From assembly GCF_018326285.1 (NCBI RefSeq), contig NZ_AP023362.1, positions 3,534,001 to 3,598,000 on the forward strand: 64,000 nucleotides of DNA, written 5' to 3'. The notes below the pieces were generated by a model, which worked only from the letters and a program-made list of their open reading frames with translations, searched no databases and was not told where the DNA came from. Shown piece by piece: positions 32,953-42,576 of the stretch; position 1 is the stretch's first letter; each line of letters starts with the position of its first letter. Both the position numbers and the translations under genes were made by a program. Origin of the DNA: Mycolicibacterium sp. TY81. GTDB taxonomy: Bacteria > Actinomycetota > Actinomycetes > Mycobacteriales > Mycobacteriaceae.

Positions 32953-33932
32953 AGACCTTCGACTTCCACCGCGCGCGCGATGTCGATGACGCCCTCGATC
33001 TTGCGTCCCGCACCGGTGCCACCTACTACGCGGGCGGCACAAACCTGCTCGACCTGATGAAGCTCGGCGTCGCGGCGCCGACGGCTGTGGTCGACGTCAG
33101 CCGGCTCGGCCTGGATCAGATCACTGCAACCGATGACGGCGGCATCATGATCGGGTCCGGCGTCACCAACAGCGCGATCGCCAACCACGATCTGGTCCGG
33201 ACACAGTATCCCGTGCTGTCGCAGGCGATCTTGTCCGGAGCGACAACCCAGCTCCGGAACATGGCCACCGCCGGCGGCAACCTGCTGCAACGGACTCGTT
33301 GTCCGTACTTCATGGACGCCGAGTTCCCGGCGTGCAACAAACGCCGTCCCGGTTCCGGCTGCGGTGCGCTGCAGGGTTTCAACCGTGAGCACGCACTGTT
33401 CGGGACCAGTCAGTCCTGCGTTGCGGTGCACCCGTCCGACATGGCGGTGGCGCTGTCGATGCTCGATGCCGTGGTGCACGTCCGGGCGACCACCGGTTCG
33501 CGCAGCATCTCGCTGTCCGATTTCTTCCGGCTTCCCGGGGACGAACCCGACCGCGACAACACCCTGCTACCCGGCGAACTGATCGTCGGTATCCACCTGC
33601 CGCCGTCGGAATACGCCCGTCGCAGTTGGTATCTCAAGGTCCGTGACCGGCACAGCTACGCCTTCGCCCTGGTGTCCGTTGCAGTTGGACTGACACTCGA
33701 CGACGGTATCGTCACTTCAGCGGCCATCTCACTCGGCGGCGTCGCCGCCAAACCGTGGCGCGTACCCGCAGCCGAATCCGCGTTGATCGGTAATGCCCCC
33801 GACGACAAGGCTTTTCGAGATGCCGCAGAGATCGCGCTGCGCGACGCTGCTGCGCTGGGCCAGAACCAGTTCAAGATCGACCTCGGGAAGCACAGCGTCC
33901 TGCGGGCACTGCACAAGGCCAGTACGCGGTGA
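32949..33932 (+). CDS. Molybdenum hydroxylase FAD subunit with extra Fe-S loop (PaoB-like)
   Basis: A 327-residue FAD-binding subunit: YYAGGTNLLDLM is the FAD pyrophosphate loop and TAGGNLLQRTRCPYF continues into a cysteine-rich insert (Cys-Pro-Tyr-Phe ... ACNKRRPGSGCGA). That insert is the one that holds an additional [4Fe-4S] cluster in E. coli PaoB and is absent from classical xanthine dehydrogenases. ATG 32949 overlaps the FeS subunit stop. This is the main reason to call the enzyme an aldehyde oxidoreductase of the PaoABC class. Confidence 0.9.
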   Translation: MKTFDFHRARDVDDALDLASRTGATYYAGGTNLLDLMKLGVAAPTAVVDVSRLGLDQITATDDGGIMIGSGVTNSAIANHDLVRTQYPVLSQAILSGATTQLRNMATAGGNLLQRTRCPYFMDAEFPACNKRRPGSGCGALQGFNREHALFGTSQSCVAVHPSDMAVALSMLDAVVHVRATTGSRSISLSDFFRLPGDEPDRDNTLLPGELIVGIHLPPSEYARRSWYLKVRDRHSYAFALVSVAVGLTLDDGIVTSAAISLGGVAAKPWRVPAAESALIGNAPDDKAFRDAAEIALRDAAALGQNQFKIDLGKHSVLRALHKASTR

Positions 33933-33944
33933 CGCCGTCCGACG

Positions 33945-34715
33945 TCACTCGACAAGCTTGCTCAAGCAGTACACCCGCTTCGGGGACGTGAAGACCATCG
34001 CCTTCGCCGCAGTGGCGCAGGCCGATTCATCGGTGCTGTCATCGACGCGCTGGGCCACCTTGAACACCCCCGTGTGCGAGTTGGCGATCGCCGGAGCCTG
34101 TGCGCATTCGATGTTCCTGACGCTCTTGCCGGTGAGATCCAGCGCGTAGCAGTCACCCTCATGCAGGTTCAGGGCGAAGCACAGGCTCGCAGCCTTGGGA
34201 TCGTCCTGATTGCTGGTGGCGTAGAAGTACGGGCCCTCCGACGGCGCCTTGCCGTCCGGGCACAGTCCCTTCGAGGTCTCGCCCGCCAATTCGTAGACGG
34301 CGTCGGAGGATTCGCAGCTGGTCGAGATGAAATTGAACTTCTCGTAGTCCGAGGTCGTGACGCACTGCCCCGATTTGAGGTGGGAACCGAAGACCGTCGT
34401 GGTCTGTAGTCCCTTGCGGGCCATGTTGCCGATGCCGCCGAGTACGACCAGCACCACCACCGCGCCCACGATCCACATCCACGGCTTGATGCCTGACTTG
34501 CGCGGCGGCGGCGCATATCCAGGGAACGGGTTCGGGGCACCGTAGTTGGCCTGCGGCTGGCCGGCCCAGGGTTGCGGATTCGGCGCCGGCCAACCCGGCT
34601 GGGGTTGCCACGCCTGCTGCCCCGGCGCGGGCGGGATGGGTTGGCCCGGTGGGTTTCCCGGCGGTCCGTGCGGCGTCGGGTCCCATGGGCCTTGCTGCGG
34701 TGGCGGTTGCGTCAT
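33945..34715 (-). CDS. Pro/Gln-rich membrane-anchored protein with extracytoplasmic domain (LppU-like)
   Basis: A 256-residue protein: residues 1-75 are very rich in Pro, Gln and Gly, a single membrane helix follows (about 80-98, WMWIVGAVVVLVVLGGIG), then a 150-residue outer domain with several cysteines likely to form disulfides. This layout is common in actinobacterial LppU-like cell-envelope proteins of unknown function. ATG 34715 is 7 bases after the upstream DUF732 stop, so the two are co-transcribed. It converges with the molybdoenzyme operon (12 bases apart). Confidence 0.7.
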   Translation of the reverse strand: MTQPPPQQGPWDPTPHGPPGNPPGQPIPPAPGQQAWQPQPGWPAPNPQPWAGQPQANYGAPNPFPGYAPPPRKSGIKPWMWIVGAVVVLVVLGGIGNMARKGLQTTTVFGSHLKSGQCVTTSDYEKFNFISTSCESSDAVYELAGETSKGLCPDGKAPSEGPYFYATSNQDDPKAASLCFALNLHEGDCYALDLTGKSVRNIECAQAPAIANSHTGVFKVAQRVDDSTDESACATAAKAMVFTSPKRVYCLSKLVE

Positions 34716-34722
34716 GGGCTGG

Positions 34723-35043
34723 TCAGTTCGGGGCAGACGTGCACAAGATGCCGTGCGCAGCTTTCGCCAGCGCGCCGGTCGGACCCGCATCGGCGCCGTA
34801 CTGCCCGGCCAGCGCGCCGACGACGTCGGGCCGCGACTGGCCACTGAACGCCATCTGACACGCCTGCAGCCCGGCCTGCATGATCGCGTCGTCATCGCCC
34901 GGGAAGCCCGCGTTGCGGGCCTGGTTGATGAACCGCTGCTGTTCCGGCGTGAACGGCAGCGGCCACGCTGACGCAGGTCCAGCGGCGGCGACGGACAACG
35001 CGGAGACTGCGGCAACCACGCCGGCAGTCAGACGGATCTTCAT
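34723..35043 (-). CDS. DUF732 small secreted protein
   Basis: A 106-residue exported protein with a Sec signal peptide (residues 1-27, cleavage after SAWP or nearby at ASA-W) and a DUF732 helical domain with two conserved cysteines (ACQM, ILCT). ATG 35043 has GGGGAG 8 bases upstream; ATG 35049 is too close to it. The family is almost confined to mycobacteria and its role is unknown. Confidence 0.85.
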   Translation of the reverse strand: MKIRLTAGVVAAVSALSVAAAGPASAWPLPFTPEQQRFINQARNAGFPGDDDAIMQAGLQACQMAFSGQSRPDVVGALAGQYGADAGPTGALAKAAHGILCTSAPN

Positions 35044-35178
35044 CGACATCTCTCCCCCCAAAGTGTCTGGACCCGCGGGGTCGCGGGACCTCAACACGAC
35101 TCAGCCTAATCGCCCCAGACCGGTTCACGGGACCGATCTTCTGAGGGGCGTCCTCGCACCCGCCTGCGCAGTCACGAT

Positions 35179-36975
35179 CTATCTGCCGAGGCCTTGTTCC
35201 GCAATGTCATACACGATGAGCGCGGATGAGAACTGCACGCTGACGGTTGGATCGGCCAGGTCCACTGCACACAGCGACTCGATGCGCCGTAGGCGCTGGG
35301 CAACCGTATTGGGATGAATCAACAGTTTTTCTGCGGTCGCGGTGCGGTCCAGTTTGCAGGCGAAGTGGGTTCGCAGCGTGGCAACGAGGTCGGTGCGGTG
35401 TTTGGCGTCGTAGTCGACGATCGGCGCCAGCGTCCGGTTGGCGAAAGCTGTCAGCTTGGCCGGGTCGTCGAGCTGCAGGAGCAATCCGACGATGCCGAGA
35501 TCGTCAAGGCTCACAACGGAACCGGTGCGACCCGAACGCACGGAGATCTCGAGCGCACTCCTGGCGACCCGGTAGGCGTCGCCGTAATCGGATCCGTAAA
35601 CGGGCGACACCGCGACTGTCGCGGAAATGTTCGGCGCGATCCTGGACAACTCCCGCTGAATGATGGCACCCGGGGACTCGTCGCCCTCACGTGGCCAGAG
35701 AGCGACCAGCGTTCCGCCATGCATCGCGACCAGCGGGCGCGGCTGACGCCCCGATGCCAGCTCGGTGACAGCGGAGAGCGCACGTTGCCACGCCCGGCGG
35801 GTGGCCGACTCGCTGGGGCCGGCGAGGGTGGCGACGACGGCGACGTGGGCGACGGACAGATCGTGGCCCAAGCGTCGCGCACGTTCCCGAATCTGGTCCG
35901 ACGGCTGACCGCTGCCGGTCAGCACATCGGTCAGCAGTTCGCCACGCACCCGTCGTTCGACCTCGGCGGCGGTCTGCATCCGCAGCAACTCCACCGAGAT
36001 GACGATGGAGGCGTGCTCTACCGCCCGAATCTGTAGGGGGTCAAGTGAATCGGGGACTCCGGGGAACCAGATGCGGGCTGCGACCTCGCTGCCCAGACGC
36101 ACCCGTGCGACGAGCCAGCCAGTCGAAGCACCCTGATCGTCGACGGCCTCGCCGACCGTCGACGAGTCTGCTGCGGACTCGGCATCCGTCGTCGCGGTCC
36201 GGACTGCGACGGCCGGGTAATCGATGCCGTCGGCTGAGCGCGCGAGCTCGATCTGGCGGGCGTCGTCGATGAGCACGGGCCGGCCGATCAGGTCGCTCAA
36301 CGCCGCGGCAATCCCGCTGACGCCTCCCGAGCGCAAGGTCACTGCGAGCAACCGTTCGTGGATCTGTTCCGAACGCGCGAGCGCATCGCGTTGCTCCCGT
36401 AGCGATTTGGTCAGAGTGCGCAATTCATCGAGCCGGCGCGCCGAAGTCACCGCGATGGCGGCATGGTTGGCGAGCAAGGTCAGCCGCTCGATCTCGTAGC
36501 GGGTGAAGGTGTGCACCGAGGCGTAGTAGCCATTGAGTGTTCCCAGCACCTCGGTGCCGGCAATGAGCGGTACGGCGACGATCGCCCGATAGCCCTGCTC
36601 TTGTGCCACACCGGCCCAGAGGGCGAATCGGGGTTCAATCCGCACGTCGCGGATAGCCACCGGTTCTCCACTGTGGAAAGCGCGACTCGACGGCGAGGTG
36701 CTGTCCAGCCGGATGGGGCGGTCGGAGTTCACCCGTCCGACGTACTCATCCGACAATCCGCTCCAGCCCCGCACGAGCAGTTGCTCGCCGGTGTCGTCGG
36801 GGATTAGCACGCCGCAGAAGTCGAAGCCCAGCAGCGTCCGCGCGGTATCGGCGACCAGGCAGAGCACCTCGGCCAGATCGGTCTCAGCACCGGCAAGGGA
36901 ACTGAGGGTGCGCAACGCTGCCAGCCACGTGACCAGTTCCGCCCCCGGCCGTTCGCGGCCCGTCGACGTCGTCAT
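35179..36975 (-). CDS. GAF-PucR/CdaR transcriptional regulator of the adjacent catabolic operon
   Basis: A 598-residue regulator: N-terminal GAF domain (residues about 25-190), coiled linker, a CdaR GGDEF-like domain in the middle, and the PucR helix-turn-helix near the C terminus (LLIHPNTVAQRLRRIESLCAV). ATG 36975 is used; ATG 36990 or GTG 36993 are alternatives without a better ribosome site. It is divergent from the six-gene catabolic operon starting at 37082, with only about 100 bases between, so it is the probable activator responding to an aromatic or heterocyclic effector (family and context inference). Confidence 0.85.
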   Translation of the reverse strand: MTTSTGRERPGAELVTWLAALRTLSSLAGAETDLAEVLCLVADTARTLLGFDFCGVLIPDDTGEQLLVRGWSGLSDEYVGRVNSDRPIRLDSTSPSSRAFHSGEPVAIRDVRIEPRFALWAGVAQEQGYRAIVAVPLIAGTEVLGTLNGYYASVHTFTRYEIERLTLLANHAAIAVTSARRLDELRTLTKSLREQRDALARSEQIHERLLAVTLRSGGVSGIAAALSDLIGRPVLIDDARQIELARSADGIDYPAVAVRTATTDAESAADSSTVGEAVDDQGASTGWLVARVRLGSEVAARIWFPGVPDSLDPLQIRAVEHASIVISVELLRMQTAAEVERRVRGELLTDVLTGSGQPSDQIRERARRLGHDLSVAHVAVVATLAGPSESATRRAWQRALSAVTELASGRQPRPLVAMHGGTLVALWPREGDESPGAIIQRELSRIAPNISATVAVSPVYGSDYGDAYRVARSALEISVRSGRTGSVVSLDDLGIVGLLLQLDDPAKLTAFANRTLAPIVDYDAKHRTDLVATLRTHFACKLDRTATAEKLLIHPNTVAQRLRRIESLCAVDLADPTVSVQFSSALIVYDIAEQGLGR

Positions 36976-37011
36976 CCGATCAGTGTGCATCACGAGGAGA
37001 TGTAGCCACGC

Positions 37012-37034
37012 ACATATTCAGCCGAATAATATGT
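37012..37034. promoter_or_regulatory. AT-rich imperfect inverted repeat in the divergent promoter
   Basis: ACATATTC and GAATAATATGT flank AGCC; the right arm has a small insertion, so symmetry is imperfect. It is the only AT-rich patch between the GAF-PucR gene and the aldehyde dehydrogenase and may be the promoter/operator. Confidence 0.35.
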
Positions 37035-37081
37035 CTTGCACGACATTGAACGCAGTTGGCGTTGTGATGAGACTCATTGGC

Positions 37082-38572
37082 ATGACCCAAGTCTCACCGG
37101 CCCCCACCGTGGTCACGGATGCGCCCCTCACCCCTGTCCGCCACATCCTCAGCCCCGCCACCGGCGCAGTGATCGCCACCGTCCCGGAGCAGGGGGCGCG
37201 TGAGGTCGATGCCGCGGTGGCCAAGGCCCGCGCGGCGTTCGAGGACGGGCCGTGGCCGACCATGGTCCGGAGCGAGCGCGCCAAGCTGCTGCTGCGCATC
37301 GCCGACGTCATCGAATCCGCCGCCGAGAAGCTCTACACCCTCGAGGCCCAGAACAACGGGCGGCCGATCACCGAAACCCGGGCCCAGCTGTCTCGCGTGC
37401 CGGAATGGTTCCGGTACAACGCCGGGCTGCTGGCCGCGCAACGCCAAGCCGTGCTGCCGGGCGACGGGCCCTACCTCACCTATCAGCAGCGGCTACCGCT
37501 CGGCGTGTGCGGCATCATCACGCCGTTCAACCATCCGATGCTCATTCTGGCGCGGAGCCTGTCGGCCGCCCTCGCCAATGGAAACACCGTGGTGGTCAAG
37601 CCATCTGAGCTGACACCGCTGACGACGCTGGCCCTCGCCGAGATCGTCACCGACGCCGGGCTACCCGACGGCGTGCTCAATGTGATCACGGGCGCGCGCG
37701 AGGCGGGCGAGCGTCTCACCGGCCATCCCGACATCGCCAAGATCACTCTCACCGGCGGCACCGAGGCCGGGCGATCAGCAGCCGTCGCGACGGCGTCACG
37801 CTTCGCGCGAATCACCGCCGAGCTGGGCGGCAAGACGCCGGTGCTGCTGTTCGACGACGTCGACCCGCAGATCGCCGCCGAGGGTGCAGCCTTCAGCGCG
37901 TTCGTCGCGGCCGGCCAGTCGTGTGTCGCAGGGTCGCGATTCCTGGTGCAACGGGGCATCTACGACGAGTTCGTCGCCGCCCTCACTGCGCGCGCCCGGG
38001 CCATTCGCGTCGGAGACCCCGCCCTGCCGGACACCCAGATGGGACCGCTCATCAGCGACCGGCAGCGCGACAAGGTCACGGCGCTGATCCGGACCGGCCT
38101 CGACCAGGGCGCGACCCTCGCCGCCGGTGGCCAAATACCCTCCCTGCCAAGCCCTTTCGACGGCGGCTTCTACCTCGAACCCACCGTGTTGTCCGACGCC
38201 ACCATGGACATGACGGTCGCCCGGGAAGAAATCTTCGGGCCGGTCGCCGTGGTCATCCCGTTCGACGGCGAGCACGACGGCGTGCAGATGGCCAACGACA
38301 ACCCGTACGGCCTCGGTGCCGGAGTGTGGACCACCGATGTGAGCCGCGCCCACCGCGTGGCGGCGCGCATCAACGCGGGCATGGTCTGGGTCAACGACCA
38401 CCACCGCCTGGAACCGTCCCTCCCCTGGGGCGGCATCAAGGAATCCGGTTCCGGAAAAGACGCCGGCACAGAGTCGTTCGACGACTTCTCCTGGGTCAAG
38501 ACGATCGTGGTGCGCACCGCTGCCGAGCCCGTCGACTGGTACGGCGGGCAGCCCCAGCGCCGCCTCAACTGA
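37082..38572 (+). CDS. NAD(P)-dependent aldehyde dehydrogenase
   Basis: A 496-residue aldehyde dehydrogenase superfamily enzyme. The catalytic Cys281 is in AGQSCVAGSR, the general base Glu in TAELGGKTP, and FNHPMLILARS plus VVKPSELTP line the cofactor site. ATG 37082 is used, with ATG 37067 as alternative. First gene of an operon of catabolic type; such dehydrogenases typically oxidise a ring-cleavage semialdehyde. The MFS transporter follows after 30 bases. Confidence 0.9.
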   Translation: MTQVSPAPTVVTDAPLTPVRHILSPATGAVIATVPEQGAREVDAAVAKARAAFEDGPWPTMVRSERAKLLLRIADVIESAAEKLYTLEAQNNGRPITETRAQLSRVPEWFRYNAGLLAAQRQAVLPGDGPYLTYQQRLPLGVCGIITPFNHPMLILARSLSAALANGNTVVVKPSELTPLTTLALAEIVTDAGLPDGVLNVITGAREAGERLTGHPDIAKITLTGGTEAGRSAAVATASRFARITAELGGKTPVLLFDDVDPQIAAEGAAFSAFVAAGQSCVAGSRFLVQRGIYDEFVAALTARARAIRVGDPALPDTQMGPLISDRQRDKVTALIRTGLDQGATLAAGGQIPSLPSPFDGGFYLEPTVLSDATMDMTVAREEIFGPVAVVIPFDGEHDGVQMANDNPYGLGAGVWTTDVSRAHRVAARINAGMVWVNDHHRLEPSLPWGGIKESGSGKDAGTESFDDFSWVKTIVVRTAAEPVDWYGGQPQRRLN

Positions 38573-38602
38573 CCCACTTCCGACGGCCCGAAAGGCACAC
38601 CC

Positions 38603-39958
38603 ATGTCCGCAGCACGCTGGCATCACGACATCACCCGAACGCAATGGCTGGTCCTGGCGGGCACCACGCTGGGCTGGGGCCTGGATGGCTTCGCCGGTAG
38701 CCTCTATGTCCTCGTCCTCGGCCCCGCCATGAACGAGCTGCTCCCGAACAGCGGCATCGATACCGATGCCGCGGCCATCGGGTTCTACGGCGGCCTGACC
38801 GTCGCGCTCTTCCTCATCGGATGGGCGACCGGCGGAATACTTTTCGGCATACTCGCCGACTATTTCGGCCGTACCCGGGTGTTGTCGGCGGGCATCCTCA
38901 CCTACGCGGCGTTCAGCGCGCTCGCCTTCTTCGCCGACACGTGGTGGCAGCTGGGCGTCCTGCGATTCATCGCAGGCCTCGGATCAGGTGTCGAGGCACC
39001 GGTGGGTGCCGCTCTGATCGCCGAGACCTGGCGCAACCGATTCCGGGCCCGCGCCGGCGGCGTGATGATGGCCGGATACGCCGGTGGCTTCTTCATGGCG
39101 GCCGCCGCCTATGCACTGCTGGGTGACCACGGCTGGCGCGCCATGATGCTGCTCGCCGGCATCCCGGCCCTGGTGGTGTGGTTCATCCGCCGCTACGTAC
39201 CCGAGCCACCCGAGATCGGCGCCCACTTGCAAGCACGTCGGGAGCGGAAAGCACTGGGCCACAATCACGTCCACGATCGATTCGTGCTGCGACGCCTGTT
39301 CAGCCCGCCACTACTGCACCCCATGCTGGTCTGCACCGCACTGGCCACCGGAGCGCTGATCGCGTTCTGGAGCGTGTCGACGTGGTACCCGCAGATCATC
39401 CGGCAGGCGACCAAGGCCGAAGGCCTCCCTTCCGGCGTGGCCGATCACCGGGTCGCGGTGGCCGCGATGCTGTTCAACGCCGGCGGCATAATCGGCTACG
39501 CCGCATGGGGTTTCGTCGCCGACGCGATCGGACGCCGGAACGCCTTCGCGATCAGCTTCACGGTCTCGGCCGCCACCATCGCGTGGACGTTTCCGTTCGA
39601 CCGCAGTCACACCGAGCTGCTCATCGCGATGCCGCTGCTGGGCTTCGGCTTGTTCGGCGCCCTGTCGGGCACCTTCATCTATGGTCCGGAACTCTTCCCG
39701 CCCAGTGTGCGTGCCACCGCGCTGGCCGTGTGCAACAGCGTCGGCCGTTACGTCACCGCGCTCGGGCCTCTCACGGCCGGGGTGATCGCCTCGTCGTGGT
39801 TCGACGGCAACCTCGGCGTCGCCACCGCCTCGGTGTCGGCGGTAGGCCTGATCGCCGTCATCGGCCTGGCCTTCGCCCGCGAAACCCGCGGGGAACCCAT
39901 GCCCGTCGACCACCCCACCACCCACACCACCCGGCTCAGCGAAAAGAGCGCATCATGA
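38603..39958 (+). CDS. MFS transporter (aromatic acid/metabolite:H+ symporter-like)
   Basis: A 451-residue 12-helix major facilitator. The conserved loop 2-3 motif is ADYFGRTRV and loop 8-9 ADAIGRRNAF; WRAMMLLAGIPALVVWFIRRYVPEPPE is typical of the AAHS/SHS groups. It probably imports the growth substrate of the operon. It ends with an ATGA overlap on the monooxygenase gene. Confidence 0.9.
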   Translation: MSAARWHHDITRTQWLVLAGTTLGWGLDGFAGSLYVLVLGPAMNELLPNSGIDTDAAAIGFYGGLTVALFLIGWATGGILFGILADYFGRTRVLSAGILTYAAFSALAFFADTWWQLGVLRFIAGLGSGVEAPVGAALIAETWRNRFRARAGGVMMAGYAGGFFMAAAAYALLGDHGWRAMMLLAGIPALVVWFIRRYVPEPPEIGAHLQARRERKALGHNHVHDRFVLRRLFSPPLLHPMLVCTALATGALIAFWSVSTWYPQIIRQATKAEGLPSGVADHRVAVAAMLFNAGGIIGYAAWGFVADAIGRRNAFAISFTVSAATIAWTFPFDRSHTELLIAMPLLGFGLFGALSGTFIYGPELFPPSVRATALAVCNSVGRYVTALGPLTAGVIASSWFDGNLGVATASVSAVGLIAVIGLAFARETRGEPMPVDHPTTHTTRLSEKSAS

Positions 39959-41145
39959 CCGAATACTCCACTGCTTCGGCGATCGTCGTCGGCGGATCCA
40001 TCGGTGGCCTCACCACCGCACTGTTGCTGCGCGACTTGGGATTCCATGTCGACGTCTTCGAACGCACCCCCACTCCCCTCGACGGTCGCGGCAGCGGCAT
40101 CGTCCTGCAGCCGGACACCGTGCGCTGGTTCACCGAACGCAGCCGGCAGCACATGGCCGATCTGCACACCGCCACCTCCTACGTGCAATACCTCGACCCC
40201 AATGGCGCCACCGTGCACCGGGAGCCCGCCCGCTGGACCTACACCTCGTGGGGCACCTTTTACCGGGCACTGCTCGCCGACTTCGGTACCGAGCACTACC
40301 ACTACGGCGAATTCGCCTGTGGTTTCAGTCAGGACGAACACACCGCCACGGTGCGGTTCGTCAGCGGCAAGACTGCCAATGCCGACCTCGTCGTCTTCGC
40401 CGACGGCATCACCTCACCGGCTCGCGAGCATTTCGATCCCGGTGCCGCACTCACCTACTCCGGCTACGTGGGCTGGCGCGGAACCGTCCCCCTGTCCGAG
40501 CTGACAGCCTCCACTCGTGAGGTACTCGGCGACGCCATCACCTACACCGTGATCCCGAATTCGCACATCACGATGTACCCGATTCCGGGTGAACAGAGCC
40601 TCGACGAGGCCGACCGGTTGATGAACTACGTCTGGTACCGCAATGTGCCGGCGGGCCCAGAACTCAGCGAATTGCTCATCGACAAAAGAGGATTCAGCGG
40701 ATCGGTATCGGTCCACCCAGGCCAGGTGCAGGACCGCTTCGTCGACGAACTGCGCACGGCGGCAGCGGCGCAACTCGCACCCGCAGTGGCCGAAGTGGTC
40801 GTCAAGACGCCGCAGCCCTACCTGCAGGTGCTGTCGGACGTGCGGTCCTCGCGGATGGCTCTGGGCCGGGCGGCGTTGATCGGCGATGCCGCGTGCGCCT
40901 CGCGGCCACATGCGGCCGCCGGAACCGCCAAGGCCGCCGCCGACGCCTGGGCGCTGGCCGATGCGCTGTCCACCTCGGCCGGAGACATCGTGGCAGCCCT
41001 GGCCAAATGGGAACCGGCGCAGCTACAGCTGAGCGACAGCCTGCTGCGCCGCGTGGTGGACATGGGCGAACGCTCGCAGTTCCGCAACAGCTGGACACCT
41101 GGAGACCCAGACCTGCGATTCGGCCTCTACGGCCCCGGACGCTAA
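39955..41145 (+). CDS. FAD-dependent monooxygenase, 2,6-dihydroxypyridine hydroxylase-like
   Basis: A 396-residue group A flavoprotein hydroxylase. FAD-binding motifs are VVGGSIGGLTTALLLRDLG at the N terminus, FADGITS in the middle, and ALIGDAACASRPHAAAGTAKAA near residue 310. The last, with RPH-AAGTAKAA, is the form found in 2,6-dihydroxypyridine 3-hydroxylase-type enzymes. It should hydroxylate an electron-rich aromatic or hydroxylated heterocycle using NAD(P)H and O2. Coupled to the transporter gene upstream. The exact substrate is unknown. Confidence 0.88.
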   Translation: MTEYSTASAIVVGGSIGGLTTALLLRDLGFHVDVFERTPTPLDGRGSGIVLQPDTVRWFTERSRQHMADLHTATSYVQYLDPNGATVHREPARWTYTSWGTFYRALLADFGTEHYHYGEFACGFSQDEHTATVRFVSGKTANADLVVFADGITSPAREHFDPGAALTYSGYVGWRGTVPLSELTASTREVLGDAITYTVIPNSHITMYPIPGEQSLDEADRLMNYVWYRNVPAGPELSELLIDKRGFSGSVSVHPGQVQDRFVDELRTAAAAQLAPAVAEVVVKTPQPYLQVLSDVRSSRMALGRAALIGDAACASRPHAAAGTAKAAADAWALADALSTSAGDIVAALAKWEPAQLQLSDSLLRRVVDMGERSQFRNSWTPGDPDLRFGLYGPGR

Positions 41146-41173
41146 AGCTCTTCACGACGAAAGGAATTCGAAA

Positions 41174-41611
41174 ATGACCGACAACAACTATCTGACCGAC
41201 CTACCGCTCGCCGGTGAGCTGGTGGCCACCGACTTCGAGAGCTGGCCGGGCTGGCTCAAGACCGAGTTCGCCGAGCACGCCTTCGACGGAAACGTCGGAT
41301 CCCGCTTGCTGAGCGAGGACTCTCGGGTCCGGGTGTGGGAGATCCGGTTGGCGCCAGGTGAGCGCTGGCACGCCCACCGGCATGTGCTGGACTACTTCTG
41401 GACGGCGATCAACGCAGGCAGCAGCCGCCAGCACACCCATGACGGCACCGTCCGCGAAGTCTCCTATCAAGCCGGCGAGACCCGCCACTTCCATTTCGGG
41501 CCAGGCGAATTCCTGCTGCACGACATCGAGAACATCGGCGAAACCGAGCTGATTTTCACCACCGTCGAGCATCTCGACAGCGCCAACGACGCGTTGGAGA
41601 TCGCGCGATGA
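41174..41611 (+). CDS. Small cupin-domain protein
   Basis: A 145-residue single cupin. Possible metal-binding histidines are in WHAHRHVLDYF, HTHDG and RHFHFGPGE. ATG 41174 follows AAAGGAA. Small cupins in catabolic operons act as ring-cleaving or isomerising metalloenzymes or as binding proteins, and here it sits between a ring hydroxylase and an amidohydrolase, so it may be the missing ring-opening step. That is inference. The stop overlaps the next gene. Confidence 0.8.
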   Translation: MTDNNYLTDLPLAGELVATDFESWPGWLKTEFAEHAFDGNVGSRLLSEDSRVRVWEIRLAPGERWHAHRHVLDYFWTAINAGSSRQHTHDGTVREVSYQAGETRHFHFGPGEFLLHDIENIGETELIFTTVEHLDSANDALEIAR

Positions 41612-42576
41612 GACCGCACATCGCCGACGGCGTCATCGACGTTCACGCCCATTGGTTGCCCCGTGCACTGTTCGCACTGCCGCCCGGCGCCCCGTACGGC
41701 CCGATGAATGACCGCGACGGCCAGCTGCATCTCGGTGACCTCCCGCTGTCGATCGCCACCGATGCCATGAGCGACGCGACCGCGATCACCGCCGACATGG
41801 ACCGCGCCGGCGTCGCGGTACGCGTACTTTCCGCGCCTCCGTTCGCTTTTCCGCTCACCGCGGCCGGCGCCGAGTACGCCGGCGCATTCAACACCGCGCT
41901 GGCCGATATCGTCGGAACATCCGACGGACGGCTCCTGGGGCTGGGCATCGTCGCCCTGGGCGAACCCGGAGACATCACCTCGCAGTTGACCGCGCTGCGT
42001 GACGCCGCAGGCATCGTCGGCGTCGCAATACCGCCGGTGGTCGACGGCGACTCACTGCATCGGGGCGCATTGCGTCACATCGTTTCCGAGGCCGCTCGTC
42101 TCGATCTCGCCGTGCTGGTGCATCCCATGCAGATCGGCCGGCCGGAGTGGAGCGACTACTATCTGGCCAACCTCATCGGCAACCCCGTCGAAACCGCCAC
42201 TGCGGTCGCGAATCTCGTGCTGAGCGGTCTGAAGGACGAACTGCCCGAGTTACGCATTTGCTTCCTGCACGGCGGCGGCTGCGCACCCGGTCTGCTCGGC
42301 AGGTGGGACCACGGCTGGCGGGCCCGTGCCGATGTCCGCGCCGCAGGCAGCCGATTGCCGTCCGACGTCGTCGCCGATCTGTATTTCGACACCGTCACCC
42401 ATGACGCCCCGCAACTCGAACTGCTCGGCAAGATCGCCGGCAAGGACAAGGTGGTCTGCGGCAGCGACTATCCCTTCGACATGGCCGAATCGGACCCGGT
42501 ACGGTTCGCGGTCAAGTACGGGCCCGACGAGGACGCACTGACCCGAGCGGCCCGAAACTTCCTGGGAGTGAACTGA
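41608..42576 (+). CDS. Amidohydrolase/decarboxylase of the ACMSD family
   Basis: A 322-residue metal-dependent TIM-barrel enzyme (amidohydrolase 2). The metal ligands are seen in DVHAHWLP near the N terminus, LVHPMQ, CFLHGGG and the Asp of VCGSDYPFD. Relatives include 2-amino-3-carboxymuconate-6-semialdehyde decarboxylase and gamma-resorcylate decarboxylase, so this may remove a carboxylate from a ring or a ring-cleavage product. Start and stop overlap the neighbours. Confidence 0.88.
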   Translation: MRPHIADGVIDVHAHWLPRALFALPPGAPYGPMNDRDGQLHLGDLPLSIATDAMSDATAITADMDRAGVAVRVLSAPPFAFPLTAAGAEYAGAFNTALADIVGTSDGRLLGLGIVALGEPGDITSQLTALRDAAGIVGVAIPPVVDGDSLHRGALRHIVSEAARLDLAVLVHPMQIGRPEWSDYYLANLIGNPVETATAVANLVLSGLKDELPELRICFLHGGGCAPGLLGRWDHGWRARADVRAAGSRLPSDVVADLYFDTVTHDAPQLELLGKIAGKDKVVCGSDYPFDMAESDPVRFAVKYGPDEDALTRAARNFLGVN

